The notes: a model not told the origin generated them from the sequence alone. Shown: positions 35,092-45,321, counted from the stretch's first letter. The stretch: 64,000 nucleotides of DNA from Coxiellaceae bacterium (GCA_029212925.1 JARGOB010000003.1:124001-188000); one strand, 5' to 3'. A program made the numbers and translations.

Positions 35092-35496
35092 CTATTTTGA
35101 ACGAAGTGGTTTGTCGGTTCGATATATGGTACTTGCATCCCCATCCTCAGTGGCTTCTGGTAACGCGCCCTCTGGTACTGTTTGTGTGTTACCACAAAAC
35201 ACCGATGTATAACCGCCATAAAATATTTCGCTATACACTCTATTCGCAAAATATCCCGTAATAGTACCAACCAAAGCAGACACCAACCCCATACCAACAA
35301 TTGCTATGGCCTTGGTTGTTTTATCCATAGAGCGTGAATCGCTACATATATTGGCGCAAGTAGCAGCCCATACACAAGCAACAAGTAAACCCGCTAAACC
35401 AGTCGCAGTTACGCCTGTAAGAACATATAGCTTACGTCTTAATACCTTTACTTGCTCAGGCTCCAATCGTGGTTGCAATTGTGGCGCTCTGCTCAT
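35092..35496 (-). CDS. Small two-helix membrane protein, unknown
   Basis: The ATG at 35496 is preceded by AGAGGGTACAGGT and gives 134 residues. Two hydrophobic segments lie near residues 24-45 and 62-85, followed by a polar tail of about 45 residues. The overall design (short charged N-terminus, two helices, cysteines, soluble tail) resembles the protein at 14513-14845, though direct similarity is weak. Function is unknown. Confidence 0.5.
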   Translation of the reverse strand: MSRAPQLQPRLEPEQVKVLRRKLYVLTGVTATGLAGLLVACVWAATCANICSDSRSMDKTTKAIAIVGMGLVSALVGTITGYFANRVYSEIFYGGYTSVFCGNTQTVPEGALPEATEDGDASTIYRTDKPLRSK

Positions 35497-35825
35497 ACCT
35501 GTACCCTCTTTGTCATAACGTTTGTTTTTTTTTATTCGACCGCATATTAACAAACAAACTCAGTCATAACAATATAGATCTAACTGAATATATTAATCAC
35601 TTTTATGTATGATTTTGCCTGGTACGTAACGGCTTCTAAATTATTTTTTGCCAAGCCATGCGCCCAAATATTTTAATCTATTGTAAATTATTATTTCTTT
35701 GTGCATGGCTTTTGTTGTTATAAACGGCGTTGCTGTTAGGCGGAATAACAATACCAGCATTGGGAAAATTATCAGACATGTTTTGGTAGGCTGAGTAATT
35801 ATTGGGCTAATCAACAAAGTCCTGT

Positions 35826-36797
35826 TTAATTGCTTCTATTTTTGGAAGGATGTTTTGCAAGTGACTTGAAGACAGCTTTAGCCATAGCCTTGTGTGTAGT
35901 GGTTGTTGGGTGGATTCGATCATAAAAAAAGTAATTTTGTGGGTCTTTGCAAGCAGGGCCTTGCGGGTCGATATAGTTGCCGTTATTGACATAACAGGCT
36001 TTATTGGTGACTTTGGCCTTTTTCAGTTGCTGTTGATCAAACTGGTATACATTAAATATTTTTACTTCATGCAAGTTAGCGAACTTTTTCACCAGTGCTT
36101 TGTTGTAAGCCACAATGACTTTATTAATATTGGTTAATACTTGCTGGCTAGAAATATTAGCGTGCTTATTTGACAGCTTTTTAGCGGCTGCTTTGGCAAT
36201 CGGGGCAGCCGTTAAATCACGCATATTGACAACTAAGAAGTGCTTGGCATCCAGTTGTTGTAGGGTATTAATTAGGTTGGCCTCTGCAGCGATGGTGCGT
36301 TGGATAAATTTGTTTTGGTTAATGTCAGCTAAGTTTTTTTGATTAAATAAATCATTGGCGCCGATAAAGAGAATATACAGTGTGTCATGCTCATGTTGTT
36401 TAGTTTCTGATAAGTATTGGTCGAGCTGCTGGTGGATATCGGGCACAGTAAAGCTGAACTTTTGTTTTGTGTTGTGAGTTTGAAAGTGTAAGTCACCATT
36501 GGCCTGTGCTTGACCATAGGCATAGTCCATAAATTGCTTGGGGTCGTTGGGGTTTAAGCCAAAATCCTTAGCTAGATATTCGGTCCAGACCGGACCATTA
36601 CTAAACCTGCCTTGCCAGTAGCGTTTGTCGGTAGGGTAGGTGCCTTGTGATACACGGAAAGTGTTGCCGTTATCAGAATAACTGTCGCCAAATACCACAA
36701 TGCGCTGGGGAGTGAATGCCGTGCTAGTAGTGCATAGAAATAGCCCTAAAGTGGTGAGTATAAAAAAGGCAATATTTTTCATGGTGTTTGTGCTCAT
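35826..36797 (-). CDS. Secreted GDSL/SGNH lipase or acylhydrolase
   Basis: The protein has a signal peptide ending near TSTAF and the SGNH motifs: GDSYSDNGN with nucleophile S39, GANDLF with the block III asparagine, and DRIHPTTTTH with catalytic D and H near the C-terminus. It resembles the PlaA-type lysophospholipases of Legionella and the SEST/thermolabile hemolysin group. The ATG at 36797 is used; an ATG at 36782 is equally possible. The 35554-35825 gap has only an imperfect hairpin (AAGCCATGC at 35653 with GCATGGCTT at 35703) and no gene. Confidence 0.87.
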   Translation of the reverse strand: MSTNTMKNIAFFILTTLGLFLCTTSTAFTPQRIVVFGDSYSDNGNTFRVSQGTYPTDKRYWQGRFSNGPVWTEYLAKDFGLNPNDPKQFMDYAYGQAQANGDLHFQTHNTKQKFSFTVPDIHQQLDQYLSETKQHEHDTLYILFIGANDLFNQKNLADINQNKFIQRTIAAEANLINTLQQLDAKHFLVVNMRDLTAAPIAKAAAKKLSNKHANISSQQVLTNINKVIVAYNKALVKKFANLHEVKIFNVYQFDQQQLKKAKVTNKACYVNNGNYIDPQGPACKDPQNYFFYDRIHPTTTTHKAMAKAVFKSLAKHPSKNRSN

Positions 36798-36965
36798 AAT
36801 TAGCTGTTTATCAACTGTAATATGTTTTCTGTTGGTAATCAAACAGTCGAATATACTTAAGAAAAAATAAATATATAAATTAAGGTCACTATTAATAATG
36901 ACTTAAGGTGCATAGTTTATAATTACTAGTATATAAGCGATAAAGTGCATAAATTGAGGTGCGTA

Positions 36966-39470
36966 ATGCGAGAGAATTTAAGCGCTGCGGTTATAGGTGA
37001 TGGTCCATCGGGTTTGGCCTCAGCTATTGTGTTATTACAAAATGGTTATGATATTGACTTTCTGTCAGAGCGTGATGGACTCTATACGCGAACCCAGGTT
37101 TTGCGATTTAGTAAACAAGACTTTGCTCGGTATGCAAAATTATTTCTTGGTATAAATAATGGCGAAGATATTGAGCATGTAAACCGTGAAATGGCCTTGT
37201 TAAAAGGTAAAGATCCCGCAAGAAATAAAGCCTTTGTCCGGCTTAATACGTTTGATGAGTCACGTGATAGTGATGCATATTCTCAACCTGGTAATCACCG
37301 TCTAACGGATAGGGCGGAAAGAAACGTTTTCCGTGGTGAGAATGAGTATGTCAGCATTAAGATTAAGCATCTAGAGCAAGCTATGTTTGCTCGATTAAAA
37401 CAGTTACAGGCTGACCCAAACTATGGTCAATGTAATATCACCAACCGCAAACGCCAAAAAAAATACGACGATGCAGGCAATTATCAAGGTAAAGACTCTG
37501 GCGCGGTGGATCACGTTACCCCTGATGGTAGGTTGTTTATTAAAAGCGATTCTGATCAAGCCCGTGAAGCTCACCCTGATATAATTATTGCGGCCGATGG
37601 CGCACACAGTTTTAATGCGGGATTTATTAGTATTGTGAATGAACAATTTGGTGATGATGATAAGCCTTTCCACCAAAAACACAATGAATATCGGGGACTT
37701 GTTAATCCGATTCATTCGGTTTGCACTTATGATATCGAAAAGGATAGCGCTGGTCGTATAGATTCGGATACGTTGAAATATATCGATTACTATATTTCTG
37801 GTGACGGAGGCAGTTTACCACCTAACGCTGAACCTATTGAGTGGCCAACTCAAGCAGAGCTTGATGCGCTGGGTTGGAAGGCAGACTCACCGCCTTCACT
37901 ACGTATTTTTCCCGCGAAAGACAGTTTGTATATCGGTGCAGAAACACCGCAATCGATTCACAATATGCCTACAGGCAATGAAGCTGATATAGCCGCCAAG
38001 CGTCAAGCGGTAGAGAATTGGCATAAGCTAGTGTTACGTTTTGCTTTACCTCAAGTGGCGATAGATAAACTTTATAGAAAAAAAGCCACAGACGACAAAT
38101 ATGCTGGTTTGAATGATGCAGAGAAGGCTAAACGAAAAGTTCGTGATAACACACAGGCGGTCACTTTTGAAGTGCCACTAACCGGTGGTATTGAAGAAGT
38201 CTATGCAAAATTAGGTAAAACAATCGTATTAAACATGGGGGATGTGTTAGAAGGCAATCGTACCCATTACCAAACCGCAACCGGCGCAGACTTTGGTCTA
38301 AAGAGCGTCGAAGCAATGCATCACAAACTGTTAGTAGCGAATGGTGCTGAAGAGCGATTAACGAATAAACAGATTAAAGACTATGAGCAGCAAGTGAATA
38401 AGCTGCGTGTTGCTAAATCACGGCGAACTCGAGCGTTTGGTTTAAGTCAACTCGTAAAAGAACCATTATCACCAACGGTTTTCAATGATGATTATCTTCA
38501 ACATGCACATGCTATGCAGGTGATGTCAGGTGTTCAGTTTACTGAGGTGGCACTTTATAATTTGGCTGAAAGATACTATGTTCGTCATGTGGATAAATTA
38601 CAGGAGGTCTTGGCAGCACCTTTTTTAGCCGATGATACAAAGTTACCACTTGCACATTATTTTTATAGTGCTTTATATCACAGGACAGGTGGTGAAGCGT
38701 TAAATCTCAGTAAGATACCGCAGAGTAGTGTTCCTGCTGTGTTAGATGTTGTTGAATATGTCTTACAAAAGCACAGTAGCACACAAAATCAATTTACACG
38801 AAACTTATTGGTTCTTTGCAAAAAAACGCTAATTCAAGCTGCTGGTCGCGTAACGGTGCGAGGGTTCAGTGATCAAAGTAGGCGTGTATTGCAGCTTGTT
38901 CGTAAATACACCAACATGTCTGAACAGGGAGATGCTCTGGCTTTTCATAAAAGCTTTATGCGCATGAAGGGTAATGTGTCCGATTTCCATATTGCACGTA
39001 TGGCAAGAGAAGTTTATCACTCTCATCCAGCACTGTTGGGTGAAGTGTTTGCAAGTACAATGATACCAGAAGATAAAAAAGCCTATATTGCAAAAATCTT
39101 TAGACAGTATGATGAATCACCCAGCAGCAGGGTGGGCGACCCCCACAGGCCGGACTTTTTAAATGTTGAGCGCGATGATACTGCTCTTATTCATGTAAAA
39201 CTGGCTTTGGTTGGCTATACGTATAAAGCGGGCAGCGGACCGAAATTTTTTGGCTGGGGGCATCAATCAGAACACTCAGCGATTGCTAATCAGCTCAAAG
39301 GTGCGGCTGGCATGTCAGTTCATCAATGTATAGCGTTATTGCATGAGGCGACGAATGGCTTAAAAAACACGAAAACATCACTTTCGGGTGATTTGAGGTT
39401 TATGGCAACACGGCTTCCGCTGACGACTCACGAGAACGAGTATGCTCATTTTCGTTCTGCCCGTTTTTAG
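36966..39470 (+). CDS. MICAL-like FAD-dependent monooxygenase, candidate effector
   Basis: The first 450 residues are a class A flavoprotein hydroxylase fold: GDGPSG at 11-16, DGAHS at 211-215, and NMGD at 423-426 before a GNRTHYQ segment. The stretch ERDGLYTRTQVLRF at 35-48 followed by VSIKIKHLEQ near 129-138 recalls MICAL proteins, which oxidise actin methionines, rather than phenol hydroxylases. The last 380 residues are helical and unmatched. There is no signal peptide. The ATG at 36966 follows GAGGTG and is preferred over GTG at 36945. The stop overlaps the convergent phosphodiesterase by 4 bases. Flavin fold is well supported; actin as target is inference. Confidence 0.65.
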   Translation: MRENLSAAVIGDGPSGLASAIVLLQNGYDIDFLSERDGLYTRTQVLRFSKQDFARYAKLFLGINNGEDIEHVNREMALLKGKDPARNKAFVRLNTFDESRDSDAYSQPGNHRLTDRAERNVFRGENEYVSIKIKHLEQAMFARLKQLQADPNYGQCNITNRKRQKKYDDAGNYQGKDSGAVDHVTPDGRLFIKSDSDQAREAHPDIIIAADGAHSFNAGFISIVNEQFGDDDKPFHQKHNEYRGLVNPIHSVCTYDIEKDSAGRIDSDTLKYIDYYISGDGGSLPPNAEPIEWPTQAELDALGWKADSPPSLRIFPAKDSLYIGAETPQSIHNMPTGNEADIAAKRQAVENWHKLVLRFALPQVAIDKLYRKKATDDKYAGLNDAEKAKRKVRDNTQAVTFEVPLTGGIEEVYAKLGKTIVLNMGDVLEGNRTHYQTATGADFGLKSVEAMHHKLLVANGAEERLTNKQIKDYEQQVNKLRVAKSRRTRAFGLSQLVKEPLSPTVFNDDYLQHAHAMQVMSGVQFTEVALYNLAERYYVRHVDKLQEVLAAPFLADDTKLPLAHYFYSALYHRTGGEALNLSKIPQSSVPAVLDVVEYVLQKHSSTQNQFTRNLLVLCKKTLIQAAGRVTVRGFSDQSRRVLQLVRKYTNMSEQGDALAFHKSFMRMKGNVSDFHIARMAREVYHSHPALLGEVFASTMIPEDKKAYIAKIFRQYDESPSSRVGDPHRPDFLNVERDDTALIHVKLALVGYTYKAGSGPKFFGWGHQSEHSAIANQLKGAAGMSVHQCIALLHEATNGLKNTKTSLSGDLRFMATRLPLTTHENEYAHFRSARF

Positions 39471-41503
39471 TAACGTCTTTCTTTGGCAGAATCAAAATAC
39501 ATTGTCGTTTTCTTGCCTTGTGCGACTAAGCTTAAATTCAGTTGTTCAGTAAACGTTGACTTACCTTTGTCGATATCCTTACCATCCGGGTTGGTGGTTT
39601 TCTTGAATATAATATGTTTGGCATCCGTTTCTGGCTTAATCACTTTGTAGCTTACGGTGAAACTGCTGAGTGGTTTGCCTTTTTTAAGTGCTTCTAATAA
39701 CACACGGCCATTGGTGTTTACCAGTGTCATACCAAATAAATAGGCAATGGTGTTGGGCACATCTAAATTGGCGGTGGGTAATGGGTCGACAAAGCGTTGC
39801 TTGAAGTCGGGGCCATAAGCAATGAGTGTATTGTGTATATCGGTATGACTAAAGCTGCCATGCATGCCACGATTTACACCACTGGAATTGTATTCGGTGC
39901 CACTAAAGCCTTTAACGTAGGCACTATTATCATAATGGCTGCTAGCGATAATGTCGGGGTTTTTATCATAACCATTAAGTAAGCCAACAGTGGTAAGTTC
40001 TAGTGTGCCCGCCACATGACCGTGTTTGATATGCACAAATACAGGGCCAAACTCTTCACGTGATTGAATGAAGCGTGTCAGCTTTTTAATTAAGCTGGGG
40101 TTATGTGATGGCACATATAAATACGTCGAACCTCCATTCGCCGCTACAATCACAGCGTCTTTTGGTAATGTTTTTGGTATGCGAAAACTGCCGGTGGTGT
40201 ATCGCTGTGCTTTGAGTTTGTGGGTGCGATCAGCGTAAGTGTCTTTGAGTTTGATGTTGTGATGACAAGCCGAACCATCTTGGTCTATTTTAGTCGGATA
40301 AACAAAGCTACCATCTTTCTTAATGCCGGATAACACCGGATTATATTGACATCCTGAGCCATCGAATGCATTAAAGCCAGCGCGCCGTAAAAGATCCGCT
40401 GGGCGGAAGCTACCCGATACCGAATAACCGTGGCGAGCAATATGGGTTACTTTGCCTTGTTCAATGGTGCGTAAAGGATACACATCTTGTGGCCCAGATA
40501 CATTACTGTGTGCATGATCAGAGGCAACCAATAAATCCGTGCTTTTCCAGGTGCCATTTTTTTTGAGCGTGTTAATAAGCTTACCCAATAAGCGGTCTTG
40601 TGAATGTATCGCTGTGTAATAGCTGCGGCTACCAACGCCGTAGACATGCTCAGTGGTATCGGGGTTGCGTAACCAAATAACGCTCATTCGTGGGTTAGAG
40701 TAAGGGGTGATTTGATGTAAATAGCTTTGCATTATAAAGCGATTAGCGCGATTAAACGGTGAGTTTGAGGTCGCCGTGGGGTCGCTAGTCACGCCATCTT
40801 TTAAGTCGATTACCCTGCCAAAGCCTGTCGGATTGCCGTTATTTTTTTTCAGCGTTAGCGCGCCTTTTTTAAATGCATACGGAGCATGGCGTGGTAAAGG
40901 ATAATTTTTTTGTTGTAACCATTTGGCAAAGACCAGAGGATAAACGTGTTGTTCATCAAAAATAATGCCTTGTTTGCCGGCATTGTTTTGGTAATCTTGT
41001 AAATCAGCTGGGCCTGACTTGCCAACAGTAGCAGTGTTAATACCGCGTTTATGCAATGCTTCAAATAGATGTTTTACTTCGAGTAGTGGGCCCTTTGCTT
41101 TGGTGCTGTTTAAATCGGCCAGTATATGATAGTCCTCGGTAAATACCGGGCGTTGGAAGTCGACTCTTTTACCGGCATCATTGGTGCCTTTAGCGGTTGG
41201 GTCCCAAATCACATTACCAAAGAAACCGGTTTTGCCTGCTAGGTCACCGGTGGCAAAGCTCGCGGCATTAATCATGGTTAGTGTCGGATAGCTTGAATGA
41301 TTGTTACTAAAATAACTGCCTTGTTGTTTGAGGTGATATAAGTTGGGTGTGTCCCTGGGGTTGATCGAGTCGGGACGTAAGCCATCCCATATGAATAGGA
41401 TAACGTTTTTATTGCTGAGCTTTGAAACGGATTGCGCTGTAGCTTGCAAGGGCAGTAAAGCGATCGCTAGTAGTGGCAGTAAAACAAAGCGTAGCAAGTT
41501 CAT
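39467..41503 (-). CDS. Exported alkaline-phosphatase-superfamily phosphodiesterase
   Basis: The 678-residue protein has a signal peptide (about residues 1-23, ending ATA) and the type I phosphodiesterase/nucleotide pyrophosphatase core. IWDGLRPD at about 38-45 supplies the first metal ligand, SSYPTLTMINAASFATG carries the nucleophilic threonine, and VASDHAHSN supplies later metal ligands. Family members cleave nucleotides, phospholipids or phosphonates outside the cytoplasm. It stands alone and converges on the MICAL-like gene. Confidence 0.85.
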   Translation of the reverse strand: MNLLRFVLLPLLAIALLPLQATAQSVSKLSNKNVILFIWDGLRPDSINPRDTPNLYHLKQQGSYFSNNHSSYPTLTMINAASFATGDLAGKTGFFGNVIWDPTAKGTNDAGKRVDFQRPVFTEDYHILADLNSTKAKGPLLEVKHLFEALHKRGINTATVGKSGPADLQDYQNNAGKQGIIFDEQHVYPLVFAKWLQQKNYPLPRHAPYAFKKGALTLKKNNGNPTGFGRVIDLKDGVTSDPTATSNSPFNRANRFIMQSYLHQITPYSNPRMSVIWLRNPDTTEHVYGVGSRSYYTAIHSQDRLLGKLINTLKKNGTWKSTDLLVASDHAHSNVSGPQDVYPLRTIEQGKVTHIARHGYSVSGSFRPADLLRRAGFNAFDGSGCQYNPVLSGIKKDGSFVYPTKIDQDGSACHHNIKLKDTYADRTHKLKAQRYTTGSFRIPKTLPKDAVIVAANGGSTYLYVPSHNPSLIKKLTRFIQSREEFGPVFVHIKHGHVAGTLELTTVGLLNGYDKNPDIIASSHYDNSAYVKGFSGTEYNSSGVNRGMHGSFSHTDIHNTLIAYGPDFKQRFVDPLPTANLDVPNTIAYLFGMTLVNTNGRVLLEALKKGKPLSSFTVSYKVIKPETDAKHIIFKKTTNPDGKDIDKGKSTFTEQLNLSLVAQGKKTTMYFDSAKERRY

Positions 41504-41545
41504 TCGGTATCCTTATTGTATAGAATTATAGTTGTGTGCATTACT

Positions 41546-41728
41546 GAACTGCACTGCGTTATCAGGGTGGACAGAGTCCCTGTTTTACGGAAGTAAAGCG
41601 CAGTGTAGCCGAGCGGAGCGAGCCATGAAGTAAAATAGGGACGGTGTACACCTTGATAACACACCAGTCACCTCGTAAGGCTTGCAGGGATACCTTTCTC
41701 CCGAACGGATGTCCCTATCCTCGTTTTC
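41546..41728. repeat. Structured dispersed repeat, copy 1
   Basis: This non-coding stretch is similar over about 180 bases to 49111-49295. An outer stem pairs 41558-41569 (GTTATCAGGGTG) with 41649-41660 (CACCTTGATAAC). An inner stem pairs 41576-41588 with 41630-41642. A third part contains CTTTCTCCCGAACGGAT and CCCTATCCTCG, shared by both copies. It lacks the right-hand inverted segment of copy 2. It fills the gap between the phosphodiesterase and the YcxB-like gene. Confidence 0.85.
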
Positions 41729-41747
41729 CCTCATATTGATGCTGAGA

Positions 41748-42320
41748 CTAAGCTACCTGACGAATTTTTTCAACTTTATGCTGGATAAAAAACACCGAAG
41801 CGCGATACGCTTGATCGCTATGGAAGGCATTGCGGGGAATGATAATGCAAGGGGCGCGTGATGGGCGCGGCAGGCGTTGCGCAGAGCAGTATAAATAAAT
41901 GCCACTATTGAGTTTTACAATGGCGTGTAGGTTATTCCAGTTTAGGCATTGTTGACCTTGTTCGGTTTTATAATTTATGCCTTTTTCATCATACTGCAGA
42001 GTGACTTTTGAATCCGTGTCCTTCATCAATCGATGATAATGCTTTTTTACTTTTCGGATAATAAAGTAACTAATTAATGTGGCGCTGAGGCCAAAGATAA
42101 GAAGGTGTACAATTACGCTTATTTGGCTTATTGGTATATGTGAAAGCCTGGAGGGTAGTTGTTCGCGGTGAATGCCGTAGCCCAAATGATATGACAGCAG
42201 AATAATAAGGCTTAATGCGAGCACTGTCGCTACATTTAAGTCGAGCCTATTGCGTATATGTACAATTGCGCGAGCAAACGATGCTCGATCATTTTTAGTT
42301 ATTTCATAGTCCAGCCGCAT
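41748..42320 (-). CDS. YcxB-like membrane protein
   Basis: The 190-residue protein has two membrane helices (about 30-50 and 65-87) followed by a soluble YcxB-like domain. The later segment VTLQYDEKGINYKTEQGQQCLNWNNLHAIVKLNSGIYLY matches the family pattern of two strands, a W, and an aromatic end. A C-terminal PRNAF motif is also typical. Function of the family is unknown. It is divergent from hpd. Confidence 0.75.
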   Translation of the reverse strand: MRLDYEITKNDRASFARAIVHIRNRLDLNVATVLALSLIILLSYHLGYGIHREQLPSRLSHIPISQISVIVHLLIFGLSATLISYFIIRKVKKHYHRLMKDTDSKVTLQYDEKGINYKTEQGQQCLNWNNLHAIVKLNSGIYLYCSAQRLPRPSRAPCIIIPRNAFHSDQAYRASVFFIQHKVEKIRQVA

Positions 42321-42496
42321 ACTTGTTCCACTGCATTCTCATTTCAGTGAAGCTAGTATAATGAATAACTATTAAAACAATCTTAAAGAAAAGCGAAATA
42401 CACACCATGTGAGATATAAATACAGCTGGTGATGGTAACTAGCAGTTGCAGGTTAAATTTGCTATGTTGTTGGCACAAAAAATAAGGAGATGTTAG

Positions 42497-43603
42497 ATGA
42501 TACCCACCAAAGAAAACACTACGTTTGAAAACCCCGCTGGCACAGATGGTTTTGAGTTTTTAGAATTTATAGCGGACAGCCCAGAAGAATTGCATAAATT
42601 ATTTACTGATATGGGCTTTATTAAAACGGGTCAACATAAATCTCAGCCGGTTGAGCTATGGCAACAGGGGGATATTAACTTTGTGATTAACAGTAATCCT
42701 AACGGTTTTGCTAAGCAGTTTTATCAGCAACACGGGCCTTCAGTGCCTGGTATGGCATTTCGGGTGAAAGATTTGGATGTGGCTTACCAGCATTGTTTAT
42801 CAAAAGGTGCAAAACCCTATGCTGGCATGGACAGTGATTGGACTGATGGTCAAGTTAAAATTATTCATGGTATCGGCGGTAATTTATTGTACTTGGTCGA
42901 TAAGTATGGCGATGAAAACATTTACAGCAGTTTGTTTGATATGGATGCAGACGCGGTAGCTAAAGCTAAAAATAATGCTAAGTTAACTTACATTGATCAC
43001 GTGACACATAATGTGTTTAAAGGCGGCATGGATGATTGGGCGCAGTTTTATGTCGATTTATTCAGTTTTTATCAAATTCGTTACTTTGATATACAGGGTA
43101 AATTTACCGGCCTACACAGTCGCGCATTGACGAGCCCTTGTAAGAAAATCAGTATTCCAATTAACGAACCGACTGATGGTCAATCGCAAATTCAAGAATA
43201 TTTGGATATCTATAAAGGTGAGGGGATTCAGCATATTGCACTAGGTGCCGATGATATTTATCAAACGGTGGAAGATTTGCAAAAAATTGGCATGAAATTT
43301 TTAGATACACCTTTAACCTATTACCGCATGATTGATGATCGCTTGCCGGGGCACGGTGAGCCGGTAGATCGTATGAAAGATGACCGCGTACTGATCGATG
43401 GTTCAACAAAAAATGGTGTTGAAACTTTACTGCAGATCTTTACTGAAACCGTGATTGGTCCTGTTTTCTTCGAGATTATTCAGCGTAAAGGTGACGAAGG
43501 CTTTGGGGAAGGTAATTTCCAAGCGTTGTTCGATTCGATGGAGTTAGATCAAATAGAGCGAGGCGTAGTGACCCCCACCCATGAAGAGCAGGAGTCCACA
43601 TGA
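42497..43603 (+). CDS. hpd: 4-hydroxyphenylpyruvate dioxygenase
   Basis: This iron enzyme turns 4-hydroxyphenylpyruvate into homogentisate, the second step of tyrosine breakdown. Two vicinal-oxygen-chelate domains are present. The iron ligands are H168 in IDHVTH, H246 in IQHIAL and E326 in FFEIIQRKGDEGFGEGNF. The length of 368 is normal. A clear AAGGAG site precedes the ATG. The gene overlaps fahA by 4 bases and begins a three-gene operon. In Legionella the homologous enzyme (legiolysin) leads to brown pigment through homogentisate. Confidence 0.96.
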   Translation: MIPTKENTTFENPAGTDGFEFLEFIADSPEELHKLFTDMGFIKTGQHKSQPVELWQQGDINFVINSNPNGFAKQFYQQHGPSVPGMAFRVKDLDVAYQHCLSKGAKPYAGMDSDWTDGQVKIIHGIGGNLLYLVDKYGDENIYSSLFDMDADAVAKAKNNAKLTYIDHVTHNVFKGGMDDWAQFYVDLFSFYQIRYFDIQGKFTGLHSRALTSPCKKISIPINEPTDGQSQIQEYLDIYKGEGIQHIALGADDIYQTVEDLQKIGMKFLDTPLTYYRMIDDRLPGHGEPVDRMKDDRVLIDGSTKNGVETLLQIFTETVIGPVFFEIIQRKGDEGFGEGNFQALFDSMELDQIERGVVTPTHEEQEST

Positions 43604-44607
43604 AATTAGCGACATTAAAAACAAAGTCACGTGATGGTCAATTAATTATTGTCAGTCATGATAACCAAACAGCCGTCCGTGCAAATGATATTGCACTAAC
43701 GATGCAGCAAGCGCTAGACAATTGGCAGGAAGTTGAACCGCTATTAGCAAAAAAATATGCGGCTTTAAATGGTGGTGATTGTGAAGATGCATTTGCATTT
43801 GATCAAACGCTTTGCCATTCACCGTTGCCGCGAGCTTACCAGTGGGCGGATGGCAGTGCGTATGTTAATCACGTGGAATTGGTGCGCAAAGCGCGTGGTG
43901 CAGAAATGCCAGAAAATTTTTGGCATGACCCGTTAATGTATCAAGGTGGTAGTGATAGTTTTATTGCGCCAAATGATCCGATTCCATTGGCGGATACCGC
44001 TTGGGGAATTGATTTTGAAGCAGAGATTGCTATCGTAACACGTGATGTGCCAATGGGTGTGAGCGTTGAAGATGCACCTGACTATATTAGTTTGGTGATG
44101 CTGGTTAATGATGTGTCGTTGCGTGGTTTGATACCGAATGAGCTAGGTAAAGGTTTTGGCTTTTTCCAAAGCAAACCTTCGAGTGCCTTTTCGCCATTAG
44201 CGGTTACTGTTGATGAATTAGGTGCAGCTTGGCAGGACAGTAAGCTGCATTTACCATTACGTTCAACGTTGAATGGCGAACTGTTTGGCCAGCCGAATGC
44301 TGGTGTTGATATGACGTTTAACTTTGCACAGTTGATCGCACATGCGGCAAAAACAAGGCCGCTAGGCGCAGGGTGTATTATTGGGTCGGGTACGATTTCG
44401 AATACCGATCGTTCCAGTGGCTCTTCTTGTTTAGCTGAAAAGCGCACATTAGAAAAAATTGCTGATGGTGAGCCTAAAACGCCATTTATGCAATTTGGTG
44501 ATAGCATTCGTATTGACATGTTGGATGCTGATGGCGCTTCAATCTTTGGAGCAATCGATCAAACGGTAGAGCAATATGTGCCAGCGAAAGACAAGGCGTC
44601 GGTATGA
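43600..44607 (+). CDS. fahA: Fumarylacetoacetate hydrolase
   Basis: The enzyme cleaves fumarylacetoacetate to fumarate and acetoacetate, the last step of the pathway. The 335 residues include the FAA-hydrolase core with WGIDFEAEIAIVTRDV near residues 129-144, NDVSLRGLIPNELGKGFGFFQSKP near 170-193 and GSGTISNTDRSSGSSCLAE near 265-283. It overlaps hpd and maiA by 4 bases on each side, so the three are translationally coupled. Confidence 0.94.
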   Translation: MKLATLKTKSRDGQLIIVSHDNQTAVRANDIALTMQQALDNWQEVEPLLAKKYAALNGGDCEDAFAFDQTLCHSPLPRAYQWADGSAYVNHVELVRKARGAEMPENFWHDPLMYQGGSDSFIAPNDPIPLADTAWGIDFEAEIAIVTRDVPMGVSVEDAPDYISLVMLVNDVSLRGLIPNELGKGFGFFQSKPSSAFSPLAVTVDELGAAWQDSKLHLPLRSTLNGELFGQPNAGVDMTFNFAQLIAHAAKTRPLGAGCIIGSGTISNTDRSSGSSCLAEKRTLEKIADGEPKTPFMQFGDSIRIDMLDADGASIFGAIDQTVEQYVPAKDKASV

Positions 44608-45230
44608 TAAAGCTTTATGATTATTTTCGATCAACAGCAAGTTATCGTGTACGCATTGCGTTAAATATAAAACAGCAAGCCTATGAATCGGTGCAGGTGC
44701 ATTTAGTCAAGGATGGTGGTGAGCAGCATGGCGATGATTATCGCCAGCTGAATCCTCAGGGGCGTGTACCTGCATTGCAAGACGGTGATTTGGTATTAAC
44801 CCAATCGATGGCGATATTGGAATATTTAGAATCGAAGTATCCAGAACCAACACTATTGCCGGGCAGTTTAGAGCAGCAAGCGCATATGCGCGCTATGGCA
44901 GATATTATTGCTTGTGATATTCATCCGCTGAATAATTTAGGCGTATTGCAGTATTTGGTGAATGACCTGCATTGTGACGAGCAGCAAAAGTTGGCCTGGT
45001 ATCATCACTGGCTACGCATTGGATTCGATGCTATAGAAAAAATGCTTACAAGCAAGGGGGCATATTGCTTTGGTGATCAGCTTAGCTTGGCTGATATCTG
45101 TTTGATTCCACAAGTGTATAATGCTGAGCGGTTCGAGTTTGATTTGCAGCCGTATCCTAGAATTTGTGAGATTAACCAGGCGTGTTTGGAGTTGCCGGTG
45201 TTTGCTGAGGCCGCGCCACAAAGTGAATGA
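44604..45230 (+). CDS. maiA: Maleylacetoacetate isomerase
   Basis: This zeta-class glutathione transferase isomerises maleylacetoacetate to fumarylacetoacetate. The N-terminal glutathione site reads YFRSTASYRVRIALN (residues 7-21) with the S-rich active loop, and the C-terminal domain has SLADICLIPQVYNA. At 208 residues the length is normal. It ends the hpd-fahA-maiA operon. Confidence 0.94.
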   Translation: MIKLYDYFRSTASYRVRIALNIKQQAYESVQVHLVKDGGEQHGDDYRQLNPQGRVPALQDGDLVLTQSMAILEYLESKYPEPTLLPGSLEQQAHMRAMADIIACDIHPLNNLGVLQYLVNDLHCDEQQKLAWYHHWLRIGFDAIEKMLTSKGAYCFGDQLSLADICLIPQVYNAERFEFDLQPYPRICEINQACLELPVFAEAAPQSE

Positions 45231-45321
45231 CTGTCATCACGGAAGTTGCAAAGCAATTATGCGGGATTCAGAGTAGTGTATGGATTCTGCATCAGTCGTG
45301 GGAGGACATAAGGAGATTGCC

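Noticed and set aside
42441..42475. Promoter for hpd from TTGCAG and TATGTT
   Set aside because: The spacing is only 11 bases, too short for a sigma-70 promoter.
44082..44519. 145-residue minus-strand frame
   Set aside because: It is the shadow of the conserved fahA coding sequence.
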